Shown: positions 31,338-40,665, numbered from the stretch's first letter. The stretch: DNA of 46,014 bases from Alphaproteobacteria bacterium (GCA_030430365.1 JAUIFP010000016.1:1-46014); one strand, 5' to 3'. The notes: a model not told the origin generated them from the letters alone. Numbers and translations: made by a program.

Positions 31338-32564
31338 ATGGCCCATTATGACATCGTAATCGTTGGTGCAGGGCACGGTGGAGCCCAGGCCGGGATTGCG
31401 CTCAGGCAGCAAGGCTTCGAAGGATCGATTCTGATGGTCGGCCGCGACACGGAAGCGCCCTATGAGCGCCCGCCTCTGTCCAAGGAATATCTCGCGCGCG
31501 ACAAGCCTTTCGAGAGGATCATGATCCGCCCCAAGCAATTCTGGGCCGACAAGGACGTGGAATTGAAGCTGGGCACGAGCGTGACCAAGGTCGACCCGGC
31601 GAAACACGAAGCCACGCTGAGCGGCGGCGAAGTCATCTCCTACGGCAAGCTGATCTGGGCCGCAGGCGGCGATCCCCGGCGCATATCGCTGCCCGGTTCC
31701 GATCTGACGGGCATCCATTATGTGCGCGACAAGGCCGATGCCGACCGCATGATGGCCGAGCTCGATGCCGGCGCAAAGGAAGTCGTGGTGATCGGGGGCG
31801 GCTATATCGGGCTTGAAGCCGCCGCGGTCATGACCAAGCTGGGCTGCAAGGTCACGTTGCTGGAAGCGCTGGACCGCGTTCTGGCGCGCGTCGCGGGCGA
31901 GGATTTGTCGTCCTTCTACGAGGCGGACCACCGCGCCCACGGGGTCGATCTGCGCACCTCCGTGGCAGTGGAAGCGATCGAAGGCGATGGCGAAAAGGTC
32001 ACCGGCGTCAAGCTGGCCACAGGGGAAGTGATCCCCTGCCAGATGGTGGTGGTGGGGATCGGCATCGTTCCCGCGATCGGCCCGCTGATCGAAGCCGGGG
32101 CTGCCGGAGCCAACGGGGTCGACGTCGACGAATATTGCCGCACCAGCCTGGATGACGTTTACGCCATCGGCGACTGCGCGGCGCATGCCAACGACTATGC
32201 CGGAGGCGCCGTGATCCGCCTGGAAAGCGTGCAGAACGCCAATGACATGGCCACCACAGCTGCCAAGTCCATCTGCGGCGATCCCCAGCCCTATCACGCG
32301 CTGCCCTGGTTCTGGTCGAATCAATACGATCTGAAGCTGCAGACCGCGGGCCTCAATCTGGGCCATGACGCCACAGTGCTGAGAGGCGATCCTGCGAACC
32401 GCAGTTTCTCGGTGATCTATCTGAAGGAAGGCAAGGTCATCGCGCTGGACTGCGTCAACCAGGTCAAGGACTATGTGCAGGGCCGCAAGCTGGTGGAAGC
32501 GGGGAAGGTGATCCCGCCCGAACAGCTGATGGATACCGATACGCCGCTCAAGGAAATGCTGTAA
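31338..32564 (+). CDS. NADH:ferredoxin reductase, ArR/putidaredoxin-reductase type
   Basis: The 408-aa FAD enzyme passes electrons from NADH to a [2Fe-2S] ferredoxin or rubredoxin that serves P450 or ring-hydroxylating oxygenases. It has an FAD motif at the start ([12 protein letters not shown]), [11 protein letters not shown], the NAD-binding [13 protein letters not shown] (G153-G158), the FAD-contact DVYAIGDCA and a C-terminal reductase-type domain with [13 protein letters not shown]. These features match putidaredoxin reductase and Novosphingobium ArR-like reductases. AGGAA precedes the ATG. No ferredoxin lies next to it, so its partner is encoded elsewhere. The CYP199-like P450 nine genes downstream is a plausible client. 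Confidence 0.88.
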   Translation: MAHYDIVIVGAGHGGAQAGIALRQQGFEGSILMVGRDTEAPYERPPLSKEYLARDKPFERIMIRPKQFWADKDVELKLGTSVTKVDPAKHEATLSGGEVISYGKLIWAAGGDPRRISLPGSDLTGIHYVRDKADADRMMAELDAGAKEVVVIGGGYIGLEAAAVMTKLGCKVTLLEALDRVLARVAGEDLSSFYEADHRAHGVDLRTSVAVEAIEGDGEKVTGVKLATGEVIPCQMVVVGIGIVPAIGPLIEAGAAGANGVDVDEYCRTSLDDVYAIGDCAAHANDYAGGAVIRLESVQNANDMATTAAKSICGDPQPYHALPWFWSNQYDLKLQTAGLNLGHDATVLRGDPANRSFSVIYLKEGKVIALDCVNQVKDYVQGRKLVEAGKVIPPEQLMDTDTPLKEML

Positions 32565-32673
32565 TCGCCCGGCGCATCGGCTGGCAGCGCAGCGGCGCCC
32601 CGGTGCAGCCTATCCATCCGGTTAACCATGTTTCGTGTTGCTCCCGTTCACATGCGAGAGTTAACTCGCGTGA

Positions 32674-33669
32674 ATGGATAGCCAAATCGACGAGCGCCGC
32701 GTGACCCAGCTGGCCCCGGCCGACGATGCGCGGCCGCTCGCGATCGAAGCGCGCGGCCTGGTCAAACGCTTCGACGATACGCTGGCGGTGGACGGAGTGG
32801 ACATCTACGTCCCTGAAGGGGCGATCTACGGGATTCTGGGCCCCAATGGCGCCGGCAAGACGACGACCTTGCGCATGCTGCTGGGCATCATCGATCCGGA
32901 TGAGGGCGAACGCCGCCTGCTGGGACATGACCGGCCGCACGAGGTTGCCCGGCTGGTCGGCTATCTGCCCGAAGAACGCGGGCTCTACCCGTCGATGAAA
33001 GCCTATGAAGCGATAGCCTTTCTGGGCGCGCTGCGCGGCATGCCGCTGAAAGTCGGGCGCGAGCGCGGACGCGAATTGCTGGAGAACCACGGCCTTGGCT
33101 ATGCGGCGGATCGCCAAATCCGCCAGCTCTCCAAGGGCATGGCGCAGACCGTGCAGCTGCTGGGCACACTGGTTCACAAGCCGAAACTGGTGGTGTTCGA
33201 CGAACCCTTTTCGGGGCTGGACGCGCTCAATCAGGGCAAGCTGGAGCGCATGATCCGCACGCTGGCGGATGAAGGCACGACGGTGATCTTTTCGACCCAT
33301 GTGATCGCCCATGCGGAGCGCCTGTGCGAACAGGTGGCAATCATCGCCGGCGGCAAGGTCCCTTTCGCAGGCAGCGTAGATGTCGCGCGCGACCGCATTC
33401 CCCCGCAGGTCCGGCTGGAAACGCGGGCGCAAACCGGCGCGTGGCGCTCTGCATTGCCGGAGGACGCCCGGCAGGAAGGCCAGGCCTGGTATTTCAATTT
33501 GCCCGAAACCGGTGTCGAGCCGCTGCTCAGGGCGCTGATCGAAGGCGAAGCGGGCATCACTTCGCTCTCCATCGAGCGGGCCGGGCTGCATGACGCATTC
33601 GTTTCGATTGCCGGCGAGGCCGCGGCCCGCGCGCTCGAGGCGGAAACCGGTGAGGAGCGCGCCGCATGA
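32674..33669 (+). CDS. ABC transporter ATP-binding protein (NatA-like)
   Basis: The 331-aa cytoplasmic ATPase has Walker A GPNGAGKTTTLRML (about 52-65), the signature-like LSKGMAQTVQLLG, Walker B LVVFDEPFSGLD and the H-loop STHVIAHAERL. The signature LSKGM differs from LSGGQ as is common in ABC-2-type exporters. A C-terminal extension of about 100 residues matches the DUF4162 region seen in NatA and similar proteins. Its stop overlaps the permease start by ATGA, so the two form one exporter. A palindrome-like GCGAGAGTTAACTCGC at 32654-32669 sits just before the ATG. The exported substrate (sodium, drug or lipid) cannot be told. Confidence 0.9.
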   Translation: MDSQIDERRVTQLAPADDARPLAIEARGLVKRFDDTLAVDGVDIYVPEGAIYGILGPNGAGKTTTLRMLLGIIDPDEGERRLLGHDRPHEVARLVGYLPEERGLYPSMKAYEAIAFLGALRGMPLKVGRERGRELLENHGLGYAADRQIRQLSKGMAQTVQLLGTLVHKPKLVVFDEPFSGLDALNQGKLERMIRTLADEGTTVIFSTHVIAHAERLCEQVAIIAGGKVPFAGSVDVARDRIPPQVRLETRAQTGAWRSALPEDARQEGQAWYFNLPETGVEPLLRALIEGEAGITSLSIERAGLHDAFVSIAGEAAARALEAETGEERAA

Positions 33670-34949
33670 CCGGGCAAATGGCACAGGCCGAACGCCTGCC
33701 TTTGTGGCGCGCCGCCTATGTGATCGCGCGCCGCGATTTCGTGGCCGTGCTGTTCAGCCGGGCCTTCATTTTCTTCCTGCTGGGGCCGCTATTCCCCTTG
33801 GTGGTCGGCGTGCTGGCCGGCGGCGTGGGGCAGCAGGTCGCGGCGGAAACCGGCAATGCGCAGATCGGCATCGCGATGGAGGCCGGCGACGCGGACGCCA
33901 TGATCGCTGCCAATGACAGCCTGAGGGCGGAACTCGGCCTGTCATTGCCGCACATGACCATTCTGAGACGGCTCCAGCCCGGTGAAGAATTTGACGCGCG
34001 CGGGGCCATGGATGAGCGGCAGGGCAATATCGCTGCGATCGTGACGGGAACGCTCGAAACGCCGACGCTCACTGCCACGCCGGAGCGCCTGTCGCGCTGG
34101 GAAGGGCCGATATCCATGATCGCGGCCCAGGCCCGCGCACAGGCGCCCACCGACTATCCCGAGGTGACATTGAATGAAGTCGCCACCAGCGGCGCCCAGG
34201 AACGCAATACGCGCATCCGCACGGCGCAATCGGGCATGGCGCTGCTGTTTCTGCTGATCATGCTGCTGGCGGGCATGGTCCTGTCCAATCTGGTGGAAGA
34301 AAAAGCCAACAAGATTATCGAGATTCTGGCCGCAGCCATCCCGATGGACGCGGTGTTCATGGGCAAGCTGTTCGCGATGCTGGCGGTGTCCCTGGTGGGG
34401 ATCGCCGTCTGGGGATCGGTGATCGGCGGGCTGATCATGCTGGCGGGCAGCCAAGGCCAATTGGGCGCGCAGCTTCAAGGCATGGCGGCGCCGGGCGTCG
34501 GCTGGCCGCTGTTCTTCCTGTTCAGCGCGATCTATTTCGCCATGGGCTATCTGCTGCTGGGATCCATTTTCCTGACCATCGGATCGATGGCCGCCACCGT
34601 GCGCGAGGTGCAGACGCTGTCCATGCCGGCAACCATGATGCAGCTGCTGGTGTTCTTCTTCGCCAATTTCGCACTGACGCGGCAGGGAGAGCCGCTGGAG
34701 CTGGCCGCCGTGGCCTTCCCGCTGAGCTCGCCCTACGCCATGCTCGCCCGCGCGGCGACGGACGATGCGCTGTGGCCGCATGCATTGGCGCTGATCTGGC
34801 AGGCGGCGGCCGTTGCGCTGTTCGTGAAAGTCGGGGCTTCGCTGTTCCGCAAACGGGTGATGAAATCGGGCCCGCAAAAGGTGAAAGGACGCGGGTTTCT
34901 GCGCGGCCTGCTTCCCGGATCGCGCCGGCGGGAAACAAGCAAGGCGTAA
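33666..34949 (+). CDS. ABC-2 type transporter permease (NatB-like)
   Basis: The 427-aa integral membrane protein has one N-terminal helix (FIFFLLGPLFPLVVGVLAGG, about residues 36-56). A soluble extracytoplasmic domain of about 130 residues follows, then five or six further helices from about residue 190, starting with MALLFLLIMLLAGMVLSNLV and ending with WQAAAVALFVKVGASLF. This is the NatB/YhaP-type ABC-2 layout. VEEKANKIIEILAAAIP is the conserved cytoplasmic loop that couples to the ATPase. It pairs with the overlapping upstream ATPase gene. The basic tail extends past the last helix. Substrate unknown. Confidence 0.88.
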   Translation: MTGQMAQAERLPLWRAAYVIARRDFVAVLFSRAFIFFLLGPLFPLVVGVLAGGVGQQVAAETGNAQIGIAMEAGDADAMIAANDSLRAELGLSLPHMTILRRLQPGEEFDARGAMDERQGNIAAIVTGTLETPTLTATPERLSRWEGPISMIAAQARAQAPTDYPEVTLNEVATSGAQERNTRIRTAQSGMALLFLLIMLLAGMVLSNLVEEKANKIIEILAAAIPMDAVFMGKLFAMLAVSLVGIAVWGSVIGGLIMLAGSQGQLGAQLQGMAAPGVGWPLFFLFSAIYFAMGYLLLGSIFLTIGSMAATVREVQTLSMPATMMQLLVFFFANFALTRQGEPLELAAVAFPLSSPYAMLARAATDDALWPHALALIWQAAAVALFVKVGASLFRKRVMKSGPQKVKGRGFLRGLLPGSRRRETSKA

Positions 34950-34993
34950 CTTCTTGCCCGGTTCATGCGTATAGTTAGGTGGAGGACCATGTC

Positions 34994-35491
34994 ATGAGCA
35001 AGAACACCGCCCCCAGCCGCCGCCAGGCATTGGCCTGGATTTCTTCCGCCGCCGCCTTGCCGATACTGGCCGCCTGCGGGGATTCGCCCGCCGCAGCCAA
35101 AGAATACCGCGTGACCTATTCCGCCGCGGAATGGCGGGAGCGCCTGACCAAGGCTGAATACCATATCCTGCGAGAGGCGGGGACGGAGCGCCCCTATACC
35201 TCCCCGCTCAATGACGAGCACCGCAAGGGCACTTTCCTGTGCAAGGGATGCAGCAACGAGCTGTTTGCCAGCCGAACGAAATATGACAGCAAAACCGGTT
35301 GGCCCAGCTTCTGGAAACCCCTGCCGGGGGCGATCGGGACAGATACGGACTACAAGCTGGGCTATCCACGGACCGAAGTGCATTGCGCGGATTGCGGCGG
35401 CCATCTGGGCCATGTCTTCAATGACGGGCCCCAGCCGACCGGCAAGCGTTATTGCATGAACGGACTGGCGATGACTTTCCGCCCGGCCTGA
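34994..35491 (+). CDS. msrB: Peptide-methionine (R)-S-oxide reductase, Tat-exported lipoprotein
   Basis: MsrB reduces methionine-R-sulfoxide in proteins. The 165-aa product begins with a twin-arginine signal (PSRRQALAW) that ends in a lipobox (ILAAC, cysteine 28), so it should be folded before export and then lipidated in the envelope. The catalytic domain has the structural zinc pairs CKGC and CADC, GWPSFWKPL, GGHLGHVFNDGP and the catalytic cysteine in RYCMNGLAM. GGAGG lies 8 nt before the ATG at 34994; a GTG at 34979 is an alternative. It converges with the GT-C gene, with a 12-bp palindrome (GGCAGATCTGCC, 35503-35514) between them. Confidence 0.92.
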   Translation: MSKNTAPSRRQALAWISSAAALPILAACGDSPAAAKEYRVTYSAAEWRERLTKAEYHILREAGTERPYTSPLNDEHRKGTFLCKGCSNELFASRTKYDSKTGWPSFWKPLPGAIGTDTDYKLGYPRTEVHCADCGGHLGHVFNDGPQPTGKRYCMNGLAMTFRPA

Positions 35492-35516
35492 TGCCCCCGC
35501 AGGGCAGATCTGCCGC

Positions 35517-37289
35517 CTAGTCGACGACCTTCCACACCTTGAATTCCTCCGGCGCGTCGATCTTTACGGGACGCAGCCAGGCAGGCGAATCACCGGCCAG
35601 CAGCTGCGCCATCAATCCATCGGGATTTCCGGTTTCGAAATTGTGCGGTTCGATCAGATCGGTGCACACCACGACATAGCCGGCCTGGTGCCGCCCGATG
35701 ATTTCGCGCGCCTGGTCTTCCGCGCTCGTAAAGGCGAGGATCACATCGTGGATCGCCGCTTCGGCGCGGTGATGGCCGGTCGCCACGACGCTGTGGTCCG
35801 TCTGATACAGGATCGAAGGCCCGATATCGACCGGGGCGAACAGGGTCGATCTGGGAAGTGCCGCGAGCTGCGGGACGTTCCGCGAAAGATCGCATTCCGA
35901 CTGCTTGATCCTGTTTCCGGTATCCTCTGCGGCCTGGGCCCGCGAATGCGCCAGCGTGATCTGTGCCACCTGCACTGCCAGAAACGGCTGCAGCGTCAGC
36001 ACCAGAGCGATGCCGACCGCCAGCTTGCGCGCCGGATTGCCGGTTTCGCGCATGGCCGCCAGCAGGCGCGATGCCAGCCAGCCCAGCGGAACCGCGCTGA
36101 GCGCGGAGACAAAACCCATGGACCGCCAGGTGAGCAATCCGGTGATCAGCGCCGCCCCCAGCAGCAATGTATAATCCAGCCACCAGGAACGCATCTTGTC
36201 CTTGGAGCCGAGCCAGATGCAAACCGCAGCGCCCAGCGCGACGAAGCCCTGGGCCACAATCGGAATCAGCTGCGCCAGCGGCTGCTGCCAGAAGGGCCGC
36301 CCTTCATGGACATTGACGTACCAATAGTCCCGGACCAGCGGATCGAGGCCGCCGAACGGCCCGGCTGCGCATTGCGGCGCGGATAACAGGAAAAAGCCCA
36401 GGCCCACCATGCCCGTGCCAGCGAGCAGGACGATCACGCCGCCCGGCGGAACCTTCTTCTTCCGGGCAATGACCGAGCAGCCCAGCGCCACGATCAGGAA
36501 CAGGCCCAGATATGCCGGCGAGATAGCATCGCAATATTGCGTCAAATCGGCAAAGCCGCGCGTCAGGCCGAACAGCACCACCAGAAAACCGGCGAGGCTG
36601 GCAAGATAGCTGGCCAGCCATTGGCTTTGGGCGGGATCGCGAATCCAGCGCAGCAGAAGCACCGCGCCGATCGCTGCGGCAATCGGTAAGACTTCGAGCG
36701 AGATCGAAAGGCCGATGGCCATGCCCAGACCGGCCAATGCGCCGCCGAGCAGCGGCCTGCGCACCATGAGCGCGCTGACGGCAAACAGGACGGTGACGAT
36801 CTGCCAGGCATGATGGTCGATCCGTAGCGGCTGCACTTGCCAGATCAGCACCGGCGAGAGGCCGCATGCCAGGCAGGCAAGGCCTGCGATCTCCCGGTCG
36901 AACAGGCGGAATGCCAAGCGCCCGACCAGCGCGAGGATCACCCCCAGCGAAAGCAGCGGGATGGCCAGTACGGCAATTTGCTCCGCCAGCGGCTGACCGA
37001 ACAGGGGCTTCAGCGCCAGAATGACGATCGCGAGGGGAAGATCCACGATGCGCGACCAGTGCATCACCGGGCTGTCGGTGGGGTTGATGCGGTATTGATG
37101 AAGATCGAACCAGCCCTGCCCCGCCAGCAGGTCGCGAACCTGAACCAGGCGCAGCGTGTCGTCGGGATCCGGAAAGCGCCATTCAATAACGCTGCGAATA
37201 TCGATCAGCAAAACCAGCACGGCGAACAGCAGCCAGATCAGCGCAATGCGCTTCCAGGGCGTGTGCCGGTCTGCCGAAAACCCGTGCAC
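35517..37289 (-). CDS. GT-C fold membrane glycosyltransferase-like protein
   Basis: The 590-aa polytopic protein has roughly eleven hydrophobic segments and a soluble C-terminal part of about 130 residues. The first extracytoplasmic loop has the acidic motif FPDPDDTLRLVQVRDLL and the second has LRIDHHAWQ. Both resemble the metal-binding motifs of STT3/AglB-type and other GT-C enzymes that use polyprenyl-phosphate sugars on the periplasmic side. I infer a transferase that decorates a surface glycan or protein; a precise family cannot be named. It starts 2 nt after the gtrA-like stop and is the last gene of the FAD-GtrA-GT-C operon. Confidence 0.75.
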   Translation of the reverse strand: MHGFSADRHTPWKRIALIWLLFAVLVLLIDIRSVIEWRFPDPDDTLRLVQVRDLLAGQGWFDLHQYRINPTDSPVMHWSRIVDLPLAIVILALKPLFGQPLAEQIAVLAIPLLSLGVILALVGRLAFRLFDREIAGLACLACGLSPVLIWQVQPLRIDHHAWQIVTVLFAVSALMVRRPLLGGALAGLGMAIGLSISLEVLPIAAAIGAVLLLRWIRDPAQSQWLASYLASLAGFLVVLFGLTRGFADLTQYCDAISPAYLGLFLIVALGCSVIARKKKVPPGGVIVLLAGTGMVGLGFFLLSAPQCAAGPFGGLDPLVRDYWYVNVHEGRPFWQQPLAQLIPIVAQGFVALGAAVCIWLGSKDKMRSWWLDYTLLLGAALITGLLTWRSMGFVSALSAVPLGWLASRLLAAMRETGNPARKLAVGIALVLTLQPFLAVQVAQITLAHSRAQAAEDTGNRIKQSECDLSRNVPQLAALPRSTLFAPVDIGPSILYQTDHSVVATGHHRAEAAIHDVILAFTSAEDQAREIIGRHQAGYVVVCTDLIEPHNFETGNPDGLMAQLLAGDSPAWLRPVKIDAPEEFKVWKVVD

Positions 37290-37291
37290 GA

Positions 37292-37711
37292 TCAGTCTGC
37301 CGGGCCGGAGGCGCGGAAGACGATCTTGCTGCGCAAAAGCCAGGTCAGGGCGAAGCTCGCCGCGATGGCCACCAGTTTGGCAATGCGCGGATCGAAGCCC
37401 GCAAGGTCACCGGTGCCGACGATCACGGTCGTCAGAGCCAGGCCCGCCAGGGCGGAGATCACGAACAGCGCCTTTTGCTTGGTCCGCGCCGTTCCGCGAT
37501 CCGCTACCGTGTCGGTAAACACGGTGCGGCTGGAAAGCAGCCAATGCGCGGCGATGCCCAGGCTGTAGCTGAGTGCGGAAGCCGCCGCTGCGAACATGCC
37601 GATGGACAGCAGGGCCAGAAAGCTGCCCATGTCCACCGCCAATGCGCCCACGCTGGCCAGCACATAGCGGATGAAGCGTATGTCGCGGATCCGAGTGAGA
37701 ACGGAGATCAC
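37292..37711 (-). CDS. GtrA family membrane protein
   Basis: The 139-aa protein has four predicted membrane helices, including ASVGALAVDMGSFLALLSIG and LALTTVIVGTGDLAG. A conserved charged pattern (SSRTVF, LLRSKIVF) lies after the second and fourth helices, typical of the GtrA family. GtrA proteins are thought to move polyprenyl-phosphate-linked sugars across the inner membrane for glycan modification. Its position between an FAD mutase-like enzyme and a GT-C transferase gives a coherent make, flip and transfer order. It follows the FAD gene by 26 nt. Confidence 0.85.
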   Translation of the reverse strand: MISVLTRIRDIRFIRYVLASVGALAVDMGSFLALLSIGMFAAAASALSYSLGIAAHWLLSSRTVFTDTVADRGTARTKQKALFVISALAGLALTTVIVGTGDLAGFDPRIAKLVAIAASFALTWLLRSKIVFRASGPAD

Positions 37712-37737
37712 TCCATTGCCTCCATTGCCTTATCTCG

Positions 37738-39333
37738 TCAGGCGGCCTCGCGGCCGCTTTTGGCGGCACGCTCCGGCACGCTGCGCACGGATCCCAATGC
37801 CGCGGCCTGATCTTCGGTGATGTTGCCGCGCCGCACGCCGCTTTCGGGCAGGGCCTTCTCGGCCCCTTCATTGCCCGCTTCGTGATATTCGGCGTCTTCA
37901 TTGACGCACCACGTGTCGTAGATGCGGCTGCCGGCCACGATATTCTCTACCGTGAGCATCGCCGTCATCATCGCGTGATCCTGATTGTTGTAGCGGTGCA
38001 TGCCGTTGCGGCCGACCAGATGCAGCGTGGGGAATTTTTCTTCCAACTCGCTGCGCAGCGCCGCGACGTTCCCGGCATAGCCCTCGTCATAAACGGGATA
38101 GGCCTTTTCCTGCCGCACGACGGCGCCGCCGATCACCTTTTCCGGTTCGACCAGGCCTAGGATCGCCATTTCCTTTTTGGCGAGTTCGACCAGATCCTCG
38201 TCGGAGGAAGACCACAATCCGTCCCCTTCGAAGCAGAAATATTCCAGGCCCACACAGGCGACATTTTCGTCCGGCACCATTTCGGGCGACCAGCTGCGGA
38301 AGTTCTGCACGCGGCCGACCTGAACCTTCTCATCGTGGATGTAGATCCAGTTGTCGGGGAACAGGTCTTCCGACTTGATCATCAGGGCGACGGTCAGGAA
38401 GTCGCGATATTTGAGCTGCGAGGCATTGAGCGTGGTCGCGGGCAGCGGATGCAGCCGCGCGGCCAACTCGCGCATCGGCGCGGAAGAAATCGTATGTTTC
38501 GCCTTCACTACCAATTCGCCGTCGGGGCCGCTGGCGGTCATGCGCCAGCCGCCTTCACCATCGCTGGCGAGCTGTTTCAAAGCGTGCCCCATGATGACCT
38601 GGCTACCGGCAGCCTCGATCTTGTCGCGCGCGGCGTCCCACATCATGCCCGGGCCGAGCCGCGGATAGCGGAAAGTTTCAAGCAAGGTCTTCACCTTGCC
38701 GTCATTCGGGCCCTTGTTGAGCCCCAGCGAACGCTTGAGCCCGTCGGTCACGGCACTCCACAGCGAAAGGCCCTTGATCCGCTGAGCCGCCCAGTCGGCG
38801 CTCATTTCGTCGCAGGGCATGCCCCACACCTTCTCGGTATAGGTCTTGAAGAAGATCGAATAGAGCTTCTTGCCGAACTGGTTGGTGGTCCAGTCTTCAA
38901 AGCTGTTCACTTCCTTCAGGGGGAACAGCTTGTAGCGCAAATAGCTCACCATGCAGGCGGTGGAGCGCAGGATTCCTAGATTGCGCAGCGCCTCGAAGGC
39001 GCGCAGCGGATAGGAATAGAATTTGCCTTCGTAATAGATGCGGCTCATCCGCGGGCGCTGAATGAAATCGTCGGGCAGGATCTCGTTCCACAGGTCCACG
39101 ACCTGTTGGCTTTTCGAAAAGAAGCGGTGGCCGCCAATATCGAAGCGATAGCCGTCATGCTCCACCGTGCGGCTGATGCCGCCGACATAGGTTTCATCCT
39201 TTTCGATGATGGCGACGGACAGGCCCTGCTTGCTTAGCAGATAGCCGGCAGTCAGGCCGGCCGGCCCGGCGCCAATGATCGCGACGTCGGCTTCGACCTC
39301 GCGTCCGCTTGAGCGCCACTTCACTTCATTCAT
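37738..39333 (-). CDS. FAD-dependent oxidoreductase, UDP-galactopyranose-mutase-like
   Basis: The 531-aa flavoprotein has an N-terminal FAD-binding motif [18 protein letters not shown] and a glycine-rich second contact YVGGISRTV. The C-terminal [18 protein letters not shown] motif is typical of the amine-oxidase/UDP-galactopyranose mutase-like group. The middle segment ([21 protein letters not shown]) fits enzymes that act on nucleotide sugars or polyprenyl substrates. True UGM activity is not proven; an unknown sugar mutase or desaturase is also possible. It is the first gene of the operon with gtrA and the GT-C gene. The last ~40 residues are charged and look disordered. Confidence 0.75.
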   Translation of the reverse strand: MNEVKWRSSGREVEADVAIIGAGPAGLTAGYLLSKQGLSVAIIEKDETYVGGISRTVEHDGYRFDIGGHRFFSKSQQVVDLWNEILPDDFIQRPRMSRIYYEGKFYSYPLRAFEALRNLGILRSTACMVSYLRYKLFPLKEVNSFEDWTTNQFGKKLYSIFFKTYTEKVWGMPCDEMSADWAAQRIKGLSLWSAVTDGLKRSLGLNKGPNDGKVKTLLETFRYPRLGPGMMWDAARDKIEAAGSQVIMGHALKQLASDGEGGWRMTASGPDGELVVKAKHTISSAPMRELAARLHPLPATTLNASQLKYRDFLTVALMIKSEDLFPDNWIYIHDEKVQVGRVQNFRSWSPEMVPDENVACVGLEYFCFEGDGLWSSSDEDLVELAKKEMAILGLVEPEKVIGGAVVRQEKAYPVYDEGYAGNVAALRSELEEKFPTLHLVGRNGMHRYNNQDHAMMTAMLTVENIVAGSRIYDTWCVNEDAEYHEAGNEGAEKALPESGVRRGNITEDQAAALGSVRSVPERAAKSGREAA

Positions 39334-39416
39334 TGCATGCCCCCAATGCCTGCCTTGTCACCGGGAGTGAACGAAATTGGTTAGCGGGTAGTTAATGTGC
39401 CGCGCCAAAACGCCGC

Positions 39417-40091
39417 TCAACGCCGGGGAGAAAGGCTGGCGTCGAACGGGTGTTCGCCCCAGGTTCCGCAGTCCACGTCGCAGTGCCCCTGAAGCTCTGC
39501 CGCAAGCTGGGCGAGTTCGGAAAACTGGAAGGTGTCGTCGAATGCCAGCCCGTAATCCGATCCGCTGCGCCAGCGCACGCCCGCCTGGATGGAGGGCAGA
39601 TTGTCGGCTTCCAGGCGCAGCTTCTGCGCCAGCGCCAGATGGAGCGGGCTTTCGATCTGCGCGCCCTGCTGCGAAATATTGCGGATCACCACCCCGGCGG
39701 TGCGGCCGTGGCTGGAGATGAGCGCCGGCAATTGCAGGCGCAGGCGCACCGGCCGCTTGGTGTAGCGGCCCTTATTGCTGAGCAGGCGTTCGATATCGAC
39801 GGGGACGGGAAAGCGGAAACCCGCCGCGCCGTCTTTTTCCCAGACGCGTTCGATCGGATGCTGATCGCCATTGGGCAGTTCCAGCGTCAGCTGCACGCCG
39901 CGCGGCAGAGAATGGAAGGTGCGGATGCTCACCCCGCTGGAGGAAGCATCGCGGATGATGCACAGATATTCCCCGCTCGAGCAGATCAGCTTCGCGGTGC
40001 GGATGAGCAGCGTGTAGCGCGGCTCTGCGCGCGCGCCCATTTTCCGTTCGTCCGTGAATTCGAGATCCGCCTTGTGAACCGCCTTATTCAT
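39417..40091 (-). CDS. Tandem PilZ domain protein
   Basis: The 224-aa soluble protein contains two PilZ-like domains. The first has RAEPR (RxxxR) and DASSSGVSI (DxSxxG), the cyclic-di-GMP binding pair. The second has KRPVRLRL and RNISQQGAQIE (NxSxxG), where the arginine motif is less standard. Only the first may bind the nucleotide. No catalytic or transmembrane part is present, so it is a stand-alone c-di-GMP effector. The ATG at 40091 follows AGGACGG; a frame open to 40175 adds 28 non-conserved residues. It lies upstream of the glycan operon in the same direction (84-bp gap), so c-di-GMP control of surface glycan is an attractive inference. Confidence 0.85.
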   Translation of the reverse strand: MNKAVHKADLEFTDERKMGARAEPRYTLLIRTAKLICSSGEYLCIIRDASSSGVSIRTFHSLPRGVQLTLELPNGDQHPIERVWEKDGAAGFRFPVPVDIERLLSNKGRYTKRPVRLRLQLPALISSHGRTAGVVIRNISQQGAQIESPLHLALAQKLRLEADNLPSIQAGVRWRSGSDYGLAFDDTFQFSELAQLAAELQGHCDVDCGTWGEHPFDASLSPRR

Positions 40092-40295
40092 AAATCCGTC
40101 CTGTGCGTTTCCGCACTGCCTGCGCCCTGCTTTTTCGCCCGAAGCGTGGGGCGGCGGGGGCGAACCCGCCCGCACTCGCCGAAGGCCAGCAGAAAGCTAA
40201 CCGGAAATACCTAAATTTCGGTGACCTTGATTGCGCCTGCCGCGCAATCGCGCCGCCAAGAAGCGATGAACCCTATGGGGCGGCGGCACGGGGAA

Positions 40296-40380
40296 TGGTG
40301 CGGGCGGCGGGACTTGAACCCGCACGAGCAAAGCTCAGGGGATTTTAAGTCCCCGGCGTCTACCATTCCGCCACGCCCGC
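40296..40380 (-). tRNA. tRNA-Leu (anticodon UAA)
   Basis: The 85-nt class II tRNA reads on the minus strand from the acceptor GCGGGCG (40380-40374) to the matching CGCCCGC, discriminator A and encoded CCA. The anticodon stem GGGGA/TCCCC holds the loop CTTAAAA with anticodon TAA, which reads UUA and UUG leucine codons. The long variable arm (TGAGC-TTT-GCTCG) and the T arm GCGGG-TTCAAGT-CCCGC are complete. Confidence 0.95.
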
Positions 40381-40486
40381 CTGTTCCGGCCCGGGGGTCT
40401 AGCGCCGCCGCGCAGCGCTTACCAGTGCCCCGAACGACATGCAGGGCAATTGATGCGGCGCGAACCACCGGAGCGGCAAGTTCCCC

Positions 40487-40515
40487 TTGACATTGATAAC
40501 CGTTTTGGTTATTTA
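40487..40515 (+). promoter_or_regulatory. Candidate promoter with inverted repeat for the P450 operon
   Basis: TTGACA (40487-40492) is followed 17 bp later by TATTTA (40510-40515). Between and over them lies the perfect inverted repeat ATAACC-GTTTT-GGTTAT (40496-40512). A dimeric repressor bound there would cover the spacer and the -10 element. The site lies about 150 bp before the GMC oxidoreductase start and is much AT-richer than its surroundings. The -10 match is weak. Confidence 0.5.
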
Positions 40516-40665
40516 TATTTCCATTCAAGAACCAGATTGTGATTCGCGCCCGGGCAAGGGCGGGCGCGCCGCCTTCGCTCCCCAGCAAGCCGGTTTCGCA
40601 CCTTGCCAAGCCGCCAATGGCGCGCGCAGTCTAGGGTCAAAAGCCATATTGGGAGAAGGCCGGGC

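Noticed and set aside
32654-32669. GCGAG-AGTTAA-CTCGC palindrome before the ABC ATPase start
   Set aside because: Possible operator, but short and with no promoter context I could fix; mentioned only in the gene entry.
34950-34993. Possible extracytoplasmic-sigma promoter before msrB
   Set aside because: The GGAAC and CGTT elements of an EcfG-type promoter could not be matched with the right spacing.
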